The notes beneath the pieces were generated by a model. That model did no database searches. It was not told the DNA's origin and saw only the letters and a program-made list of their open reading frames with translations. Shown here piece by piece: positions 58,311 to 64,000 of a stretch of 64,000 bases of DNA. A program made the translations under genes and the position numbers. The stretch's first letter is position 1. Each line of letters opens with the position of its first letter. The stretch comes from Clostridiales bacterium (GTDB taxonomy: Bacteria > Bacillota > Clostridia > Oscillospirales > Butyricicoccaceae): the NCBI GenBank assembly GCA_019421385.1, contig JAHZFK010000016.1, positions 1 to 64,000 of the forward strand. Direction: 5' to 3'.

Positions 58311-58339
58311 AAAAGGACGTGCTTTGCACGTCCTTTTTT
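58311..58339. terminator. Bidirectional terminator
   Basis: AAAGGACGTGC pairs with GCACGTCCTTT around TTT and is flanked by A- and T-runs, between two convergent genes. Confidence 0.88.
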
Positions 58340-58342
58340 GTG

Positions 58343-58612
58343 TTAATATTCGAAATTCAACAGAAAATCCGGGTTTTCGGTTGCAGCGCCTGCAAAGATG
58401 CGCAGCATGAATTCGCCGTAGTTGCCCAGCGTGTCCACCAGACATTCGGCATGTCGCAGCGTCAGCCGCGTGGGAGGACAGATGCACAGCTGGTCATACA
58501 GCGCGTCCAGCGTGCTGCCGTAGTCCGCGGGAAAGCCGAAAACATCCGCCAGCGCTTGATGCACCTGTTCGCGGGTATAAAAGGCTTCCGCATCCAAAAG
58601 TAATTCTTGCAT
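58343..58612 (-). CDS. Barstar-like protein
   Basis: The 89-residue product shows the barstar family pattern: DAEAFYTREQVHQALADVFG, FPADYGSTLDALYDQL, then a beta strand and LGNYGEFMLRIFAGAA. Barstar inhibits the RNase barnase. No ribonuclease gene is visible nearby, so it may be an orphan immunity protein or inhibit another enzyme. Confidence 0.85.
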   Translation of the reverse strand: MQELLLDAEAFYTREQVHQALADVFGFPADYGSTLDALYDQLCICPPTRLTLRHAECLVDTLGNYGEFMLRIFAGAATENPDFLLNFEY

Positions 58613-58662
58613 ATGAATTTCCCCCTTAAAAAACGCAGAATCCAGGCCGCCGCACGGCCGCG

Positions 58663-59100
58663 TCAGGTTGCGTTCGGATAGAATAGGAGATAGAGCTTGT
58701 GGTAAAATTCCTGTCCGCGGCTGCCTTCGATATCGCGCAGCTCGCCATTTACAAATACATAGCCGTCGGCGTTGACGCCGATGGAGTTGCCGTTTTCGAA
58801 GGTCACGGTCAACAGATTACCCGCCAGTTTTTCTTTGCCGGGCTTGAACAGATGCGGATACTGGGTATAGGTATAGCTGGATAGCAGCTCGGTGATCGCG
58901 GCAAGCTGTTCCGGGTCGGTCACGGTTTGCACTTCGGTCTGGTTTTCGGTGAGCGTGACAACGGTCTGTGTGGTTTTATCGGTGATGTCCGCATAGGACT
59001 GATGATAGAATTTGATATACAGCATACGCCCGGCGAGAAACAACAAAATCAGCAGCAGCGTGCTGCAAATGGCAAATCCGAGCGCCATGGATTTTCGCAT
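58663..59100 (-). CDS. Membrane-anchored extracytoplasmic protein
   Basis: The 145-residue protein has an N-terminal anchor (about 5-28) and a beta-rich domain (LTVTFENGNSIGVNADGYVF). The domain resembles small DUF5301-like extracytoplasmic proteins. It is divergent from the BlaI gene, so its promoter region is shared. Confidence 0.6.
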   Translation of the reverse strand: MRKSMALGFAICSTLLLILLFLAGRMLYIKFYHQSYADITDKTTQTVVTLTENQTEVQTVTDPEQLAAITELLSSYTYTQYPHLFKPGKEKLAGNLLTVTFENGNSIGVNADGYVFVNGELRDIEGSRGQEFYHKLYLLFYPNAT

Positions 59101-59203
59101 AGGTTCCGGCTCCTTTGTCGGCAGGGGGTCAATGGTTTTACACTATAAGCATAGCGCAAAATAGGGGCTTTTGTCAATTTTCAAAGTGTAAACAAAGTAT
59201 GAC

Positions 59204-59264
59204 TTGACAAGGATGTTCTACTATTGTAGAATGTAAGCACAGAAAGGATTTTACATTTGTAGAA
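59204..59264 (+). promoter_or_regulatory. BlaI-type promoter and two operators
   Basis: TTGACA (59204-59209) and TAGAAT (59227-59232) are 17 bases apart. A perfect palindrome TTCTAC-TATT-GTAGAA (59216-59231) covers spacer and -10, and a second site TTACATTTGTAGAA (59251-59264) lies just before the ribosome site. Both resemble BlaI/MecI operators (TACA..TGTA core), indicating autorepression. Confidence 0.85.
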
Positions 59265-59278
59265 AAGGAGGGAACAAC

Positions 59279-59650
59279 ATGGAGAAAAGCAAACGTCTGC
59301 CGGATGCTGAGCTGGAAGTGATGCAGGCGGTCTGGTCGCTGGAAGCGCCGGTGACGGCCGCGGCGGTACAGCAAAAAGTGCCGAGCGACTGGAAAGCGAC
59401 AAGCGTTTTGACCTTCCTCTCGCGCTTGTGCGATAAAGGGTTCCTTTCATGCGAGAAAGAAGGCCGGCAGAACCAGTATACGCCGTGCGTGACGCAGGAG
59501 GAATACCTGCAGCGCGAGAGCCGCAGCTTTGTCGAGCGCGTGTGCGGCGGCTCGGTGAAAAATCTGGTGGCAAGCCTGTCGGACGCGGGCGCGTTGACCG
59601 CGCACGACATCGACGAATTGCGCGCCTTCCTCGACGCGCAGGGACGGTAA
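59279..59650 (+). CDS. blaI: BlaI/MecI-family transcriptional repressor
   Basis: AAAGGAGGG precedes the ATG. The 123-residue protein has the BlaI winged helix (LPDAELEVMQAVWSLEAPVT; TSVLTFLSRLCDKGFLSCEK) and the C-terminal dimerisation helices. It would bind the operators directly upstream and be removed by cleavage when the adjacent BlaR1-like protease is activated. Confidence 0.92.
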   Translation: MEKSKRLPDAELEVMQAVWSLEAPVTAAAVQQKVPSDWKATSVLTFLSRLCDKGFLSCEKEGRQNQYTPCVTQEEYLQRESRSFVERVCGGSVKNLVASLSDAGALTAHDIDELRAFLDAQGR

Positions 59651-59668
59651 GGACAGGAGGGGTAGGAT

Positions 59669-62600
59669 ATGTTACGCTTTGCATGGAGCGATCTGCTGAA
59701 CAATCTCACGCAGATCGGGCTGACCGTATCGGCGGTGGCGCTGGTGCTGTTTTTGCTGCGCAAAACCCTCAAAAAGCGCTATCCCGCGCGCGCAATGTGC
59801 CTGGTGTGGGCGGTGCTTGCGCTGCGGCTGCTGGTGCCTGTGCAGCTGACACTGCCCGACCCGCCGGTGCAGGTCACGCCGCACACGACCTATCTGACGC
59901 GCACGGACTTCGCGCCAGAGCGGTTGGAGGAGGCCGGACTGCCCGTTTTGGAGCAGGACGGCGAGATCACGACGCGCCGCTGGGTAACAAACGAACAGGC
60001 GCAGGCGCTTACACCGAATGATATGCCGTCGCTGATCTCGTTCGATTTGGGGCGCGTGCTGGGGATTGCATGGATTGCCGGTCTGGTGATCTTTGCCGGC
60101 TGGCAGCTGTACCTCTATCTGACGTTCCACTATGTGCTGGAAAAGAGCAGCCATCCCGCCGAGCGCGATATGTTGCTGACCGTGTTCGAGGAGCAGAAGC
60201 GCGCGCTCGGCATCGGGCGGGCGATCCCGCTGCGCGTCACATCTGCGGCGGACTGCCCCATGTTGGCGGGTTTTCTGCGTCCCGCGCTCTATCTGCCGGA
60301 CGAAGCGCTGTCCGAACAGGATGCGGCGTTCATTTTCCGGCATGAACTGACGCACTACAAGCGGAGTGACCTGTGGCTCAAGCTGGCGCTGGTCGCGGCG
60401 CGGGCGGTGCACTGGTTCAATCCGTTGGTGCATCTGTTGGCGCGGTTTGCGCAGGAGGATATCGAGCTGGCGTGCGACGATGCAGTGGTGCGCGGTATGG
60501 ACGTGGATGCGCGCCGCGCCTACGGCGAAACCATCCTGCGCTCAGTCGAAGCGCAAATGAAAAAGCGCGCGCTGGTGTCGTGCTTTGCCGGAGAAAAGGA
60601 GACGCTGATGCGGCGTTTCGAGGGATTGTTTGACAAAAAGGTCAAAAAGCGCGGGATCGCGCTGGTCGTGGCGGCGGCGGTGCTGGTCGGCACGCTGGGC
60701 TGCGCGTTTTCGGTAGGGGAGAGTAAGGACAAACTGACCGAGGAGACCCGTCTCGCGCTCGCAGAGCAGTGGGCGCAGCGCACGGAAAGCCTCGGCTATA
60801 CGGTCAAGCTGGACGGCGAGGACACCTATGTGCTGTACGACATGCAGTGGGACGATTTCCCGGAACTGCCTGTGCCGGACCGCGTGGCAGAAAAGCTGAC
60901 GTTTACCATGGGTGAAAACGGCTGGCAAGTCACAAAGGGCGAAGCCATCGCGGGGGACGGCGTGACCTCGCTCGACGAGTTCCGCATCCTGTATGAAAAC
61001 AACCTCGGCCTGCCCGACCCGATTTTTGGCGGCGACATGGTGCTCACCGAAGCCCAGCAGGAAAAGTGGAGCGACCCAGCTGATGCGGCGACCTACCTGC
61101 TGCATCTACAGGCTGCCAGCGCGATGGGCGGCTCGTCCGCCGACCGCACCATGGGCGACGATATCATGGATATCACGTTTATCTTTGACGACCGCAGCGA
61201 AGTGACCATCACGATGGTCAATCAGTTTGACCAAGGCTGGCTGCCGCAGGACTTCACCTATGACGGCGGCAAGAACGCGCGCACTGCCGCTGACCTCGCG
61301 GGACAGTATGCGCGCGGCGTGACGCACAAGAGCGGGCAGTATATCTATCCCATCCTGTCCGAACAGATGCAGCAGGCGTTCCGCACTGCACAGCAGATAC
61401 CGGGCGGCGGCATGAGCTGGAAGTACGGCGGCTCGTCCCCGTCTTATCGGGATTATGTGATTGTCCCGACCGAAGACGAGGACAGCTATCTGGTCGTATT
61501 CCAGATGTACGGCGGCGGTGTGACCGACCAGCGCAGCGCGTATTTGGTGGAGACGGACAGGGTGGACGGTCGTTCGGTCATCGTGGATGTGCAGCAGATC
61601 GATCGCGGCGGCGATATGACGGACAACGAGATATTCCGCTTGTATTATGACTCCGGCCTCGCATGGCCAACCATCCCGGAGGGCGCGAACAACTTTAACG
61701 GTCAGTCACTGGACGCGCTGAACAAACCGCAAAACGCTGCGCCGATTGTGCTCAGCTATGTTGGAGGTACTTCGGCTTTTGACCTGATCTCAGAGAGCGG
61801 CAACGAAGCAGTTGTGCGCGTGCGCTTCATTGACGAAAGCCCGTCGGTCGATGTGCAGATGCGCAAAACCGGCGATTACTGGCTGCCGGTTGGGTTGGTG
61901 ACGCAGTTTGACGAAGGATTCGGCGCTTATCTGGTCGAGGATGACAGCCCGGTCAGCTATGTGCAGCTGCCGGTCGGCGCGACCATACAGCAGGCGATCG
62001 AGAACGCAAACGGCAATATCCCGCTGCTCGAAGCTGGGCAGACCATCAAACTGGAACCCGTGGACGGAAAGCTGACCGCAACGGATGCAGTGCTGACCGA
62101 CGCGGTCATCCGTGCGGACGGCACGCGGCAATATACCGACAAGGAGACGCAGCAGACCAATATCCGTTTCACCGACGTGTATGACCGCGGCAGCGCGGTG
62201 TACCTGTATGAGGTTGAGCATCTGATGGCGGAAGCGCTGTCCTCGACGCTGGGAACAGAGGTTTACCGCGGTGTGACGGTTTCTTACACGGCAAACGGCA
62301 CGGATTACACCGCCTCCTTCGTCTACCGGCTGTCCAATGAGGGTGTGTCAAATACGGATTACACCATCCATTCGACCGAATATCACAATGACACCTATGG
62401 CTACACCCTGACGCTGCCCGACTGCTTTGTCGGACAGGGTTACGCGGTCGAGGGCGACGGCATCGTGCAGTTCGGTCTGCAAAACGCCCTGCCAGGTTAC
62501 TCGGATGATCCAACCGACGGCGGCGTGGTGATGTCGCTGCACGCCGAGGCGACTGCCTATCTGCGGGAGCTTTATGGCGAGGATTGGCAGGCGGCATATG

Positions 62601-63586
62601 CGGTACCCTGCAAGGAACTTGCCGAGCGAGACGGATTGACTTGGTATCTGACGTATGCGTCCGATGTGCAGTATGACCCGTCGGATGAAGCTATCAAGAC
62701 AGCCTATACCGAAATGTATCAGGCGGCGCAGGCACTGGGCACGGACGCACTCTCATTTGACGGGCAGACGGCGGAACGGCACACCAACGAACAGGCGCTG
62801 CTGCTGCGCGCGCTGGCGCGTGTTTACGCAGCGCAGAACGACTCCACAGCTGAACTGATACGCGACGAGGTGACGATCCAGCCCGAGGTCGCGGATCATG
62901 CCGCGCTGGTTATCATCCGGTTCGCCGTACCGAACGGGGACCATTTCTTCACCACGGTCGAGCGCGTGTGGTACGACCGCACGGACACCACCACGCCTTC
63001 GCGCACCGAAATGCTGGTCAACACCTCGGACGGCGTGCACTCGCGCGCGGACTTCCTGCTGGCTTTCCCGCTAGAGCAGGGCATCCCGGTGATGGATCGC
63101 ACCGGAATTGACAACCTACTCGCCGCGCCAACTAGCAATCCCGAGCAGGATGCCGAGCGGGTGCTTGGCCTGTCGGGCGGCACAGGGGAGGATTTTGTCT
63201 TACACCCCATCACCCAGCGGATGACGTTTACTTACCGCTGGCCAGACGGCGCGGTGGATTTCACCATGCAGGGGGTCAAGCTGGGCGGCGCGGAAGATCC
63301 GGTCTATCTGCCGGTTGGGTATAATGGCTTCGTCTGGGAGGGTGATCCCTATACCTATATGATGTGCGTGGAAAAGAACGATTTCTCGATGTGCTCGGTG
63401 GAAGCGCTGGTAGCATATTTGGCGCAGAGCGACGGCGCGTATACCGAGAACATTCTGTCGGAGCTTGACAAAGCGTGGGAATGGGAGCTGGAGGATATCG
63501 AAGCGGCTATCGCTGGCAGCAGTGCAGAAGTACAGACCCTCTGGCAGCAGCACAAGGCTGCCAATCCGGATATCTTCGGCGCATAA
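59669..63586 (+). CDS. BlaR1-like M56 metalloprotease with very large ectodomain
   Basis: The 1,305-residue protein has three membrane spans in its first 160 residues and the gluzincin motif HELTHYKRSD (His225, Glu226, His229). The HWFNPLVHLLARFAQEDIEL segment follows, with AC-DDAVV supplying the third zinc region, and a fourth span near 330-350. The remaining about 950 residues are extracytoplasmic, beta-rich and made of several similar-looking modules, without the SxxK/SxN/KTG motifs of a penicillin sensor. The signal sensed is therefore unlikely to be a beta-lactam bound as in classical BlaR1. Confidence 0.85.
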   Translation: MLRFAWSDLLNNLTQIGLTVSAVALVLFLLRKTLKKRYPARAMCLVWAVLALRLLVPVQLTLPDPPVQVTPHTTYLTRTDFAPERLEEAGLPVLEQDGEITTRRWVTNEQAQALTPNDMPSLISFDLGRVLGIAWIAGLVIFAGWQLYLYLTFHYVLEKSSHPAERDMLLTVFEEQKRALGIGRAIPLRVTSAADCPMLAGFLRPALYLPDEALSEQDAAFIFRHELTHYKRSDLWLKLALVAARAVHWFNPLVHLLARFAQEDIELACDDAVVRGMDVDARRAYGETILRSVEAQMKKRALVSCFAGEKETLMRRFEGLFDKKVKKRGIALVVAAAVLVGTLGCAFSVGESKDKLTEETRLALAEQWAQRTESLGYTVKLDGEDTYVLYDMQWDDFPELPVPDRVAEKLTFTMGENGWQVTKGEAIAGDGVTSLDEFRILYENNLGLPDPIFGGDMVLTEAQQEKWSDPADAATYLLHLQAASAMGGSSADRTMGDDIMDITFIFDDRSEVTITMVNQFDQGWLPQDFTYDGGKNARTAADLAGQYARGVTHKSGQYIYPILSEQMQQAFRTAQQIPGGGMSWKYGGSSPSYRDYVIVPTEDEDSYLVVFQMYGGGVTDQRSAYLVETDRVDGRSVIVDVQQIDRGGDMTDNEIFRLYYDSGLAWPTIPEGANNFNGQSLDALNKPQNAAPIVLSYVGGTSAFDLISESGNEAVVRVRFIDESPSVDVQMRKTGDYWLPVGLVTQFDEGFGAYLVEDDSPVSYVQLPVGATIQQAIENANGNIPLLEAGQTIKLEPVDGKLTATDAVLTDAVIRADGTRQYTDKETQQTNIRFTDVYDRGSAVYLYEVEHLMAEALSSTLGTEVYRGVTVSYTANGTDYTASFVYRLSNEGVSNTDYTIHSTEYHNDTYGYTLTLPDCFVGQGYAVEGDGIVQFGLQNALPGYSDDPTDGGVVMSLHAEATAYLRELYGEDWQAAYAVPCKELAERDGLTWYLTYASDVQYDPSDEAIKTAYTEMYQAAQALGTDALSFDGQTAERHTNEQALLLRALARVYAAQNDSTAELIRDEVTIQPEVADHAALVIIRFAVPNGDHFFTTVERVWYDRTDTTTPSRTEMLVNTSDGVHSRADFLLAFPLEQGIPVMDRTGIDNLLAAPTSNPEQDAERVLGLSGGTGEDFVLHPITQRMTFTYRWPDGAVDFTMQGVKLGGAEDPVYLPVGYNGFVWEGDPYTYMMCVEKNDFSMCSVEALVAYLAQSDGAYTENILSELDKAWEWELEDIEAAIAGSSAEVQTLWQQHKAANPDIFGA

Positions 63587-63615
63587 TTTGACGAAAACTT
63601 AACAGTAAAACAGGC

Positions 63616-63644
63616 TTGACACCGCCCCTTTCCCATGATAAGAT
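63616..63644 (+). promoter_or_regulatory. Promoter of the decarboxylase leader
   Basis: TTGACA (63616-63621) and TAAGAT (63639-63644) are 17 bases apart. The predicted start at about 63,651 is the first base of the riboswitch-like leader. Confidence 0.75.
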
Positions 63645-63650
63645 GATGCC

Positions 63651-63788
63651 AAACAAAGGGGAGTAGTCAGCGCGGTTTGCCGCGCGGCATCGCCAACAAG
63701 CATGACGGGGCATCCGATCCCGTTCTGGCTGTTGCCTGAAATGACCAGACCTGCGTTTCTCGAAAGGGAAACGCAGGTCTGTTTTTTT
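63651..63788 (+). promoter_or_regulatory. Riboswitch-like leader (yybP-ykoY type) with terminator
   Basis: The leader opens with AAACAAAGGGGAGTAG and closes with ATGACCAGACC, recalling the conserved ends of the yybP-ykoY manganese aptamer; an internal GCCAACA and several GC hairpins lie between. The 3' aptamer strand overlaps a perfect 14-bp terminator stem (CAGACCTGCGTTTC with GAAACGCAGGTCTG, 63746-63781) followed by T7, so ligand binding could switch termination. The class is from recognition by eye and could be another cation leader. Confidence 0.55.
63746..63788 (+). terminator. Leader terminator of the decarboxylase gene
   Basis: A 14-bp perfect stem with an eight-base loop, followed by TTTTTTT, lies upstream of the gene it would control. 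Confidence 0.9.
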
Positions 63789-63806
63789 ATCGAAGGAGGG
63801 GTTAAT

Positions 63807-64000
63807 ATGGAGTTTTTATACGAAGGCTTACTATCGGTGACGTGGCAGCAAGCGGTGATGTACGCTGTCGGCGGGCTGCTCATCTGGCTGGCGATTCAGA
63901 AGCAGTATGAGCCTGCGCTGCTGCTGCCGATGGGTTTTGGCGCGATTCTGGTCAACCTGCCGATGTCGGGCGTGATCGATCAGATCACGCAGGGTGTGGG
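63807..64000 (+). CDS. Na+-translocating decarboxylase beta subunit (5' part)
   Basis: ATG 63807 follows AAGGAGGGG. The first 64 codons encode a membrane protein with LLIWLAIQKQYEPALLLPMG and GAILVNLPMSG, the conserved start of OadB/GcdB/MmdB beta subunits. These pump Na+ while decarboxylating a biotin-bound carboxyl group (oxaloacetate, glutaconyl-CoA or methylmalonyl-CoA). The substrate cannot be told from the beta subunit. The gene is cut by the window end. Confidence 0.85.
   Translation, partial: MEFLYEGLLSVTWQQAVMYAVGGLLIWLAIQKQYEPALLLPMGFGAILVNLPMSGVIDQITQGV

Noticed and set aside
58343..58612. Toxin-immunity pair around the barstar-like gene
   Set aside because: No RNase or polymorphic toxin gene is adjacent; neighbours are a CAP protein and a membrane protein.

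Overview
The window comes from a GC-rich, probably spore-forming clostridial Firmicute, most likely an Oscillospirales-type gut bacterium. The grounds are strong AGGAGG-type ribosome sites, sigma-A promoters, a spore-type GH18 glycosidase gene, a BlaI/BlaR1-type pair, a CAP-domain secreted protein and a Na+-translocating decarboxylase subunit. Species cannot be assigned from the sequence alone. About 57 kb of the 64 kb is two adjacent prophages.

Prophage 1 (left edge to about 22,094) is a contractile-tail phage with an HK97-type head. Portal, ClpP-like protease, capsid and connectors (1-5,386) are followed by a PBSX/Xkd-like tail: sheath, tube, chaperone with a -1 frameshift, tape measure, LysM protein, hub and baseplate (5,390-13,868). 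Then come fibre and fibre-associated genes, a CmpB-like membrane protein, an XhlA-like protein, an r1t-type holin, an element that looks like a type I toxin-antitoxin, a glycosidase broken by an in-frame TGA, and an amidase (to 17,863). Behind the lysis genes lies an AT-rich cargo segment with its own promoters: an AAA15 ATPase + RloB pair and a TIR-like/NUDIX fusion protein, both probable phage-defence genes. Integrase and terminase of this prophage lie left of the window.

Prophage 2 (22,224-56,952) is complete and podovirus-like. Leftward genes are a large serine recombinase, a secreted protein and a repressor. Rightward genes are a Cro-like regulator, many small early genes, PcfK/PcfJ-like proteins, an HUH Rep-like protein, a sigma-like activator, a resolvase, terminase, portal, a basic repeat protein, scaffold, capsid with an Ig-like tail, head-tail proteins, fibre, a lysis cassette related to that of prophage 1, and a set of putative ejection proteins ending in a 2,350-residue giant with HExxH, ADP-ribosyltransferase-like and M23 peptidase regions.

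Both prophages interrupt the same host GH18 gene. Only 138 bp (46 codons) of it remain between them, and its 3' end resumes at 56,944. Both junctions fall at TATGA[A/C]TGG, and removing prophage 2 would restore the reading frame exactly.

Host DNA resumes after 57,258: a CAP-domain exoprotein, a barstar-like gene, a membrane-anchored protein, a BlaI repressor with visible operators, a 1,305-residue M56 (BlaR1-like) protease with a large non-PBP ectodomain, and a promoter, riboswitch-like leader and terminator ahead of the truncated decarboxylase beta-subunit gene.
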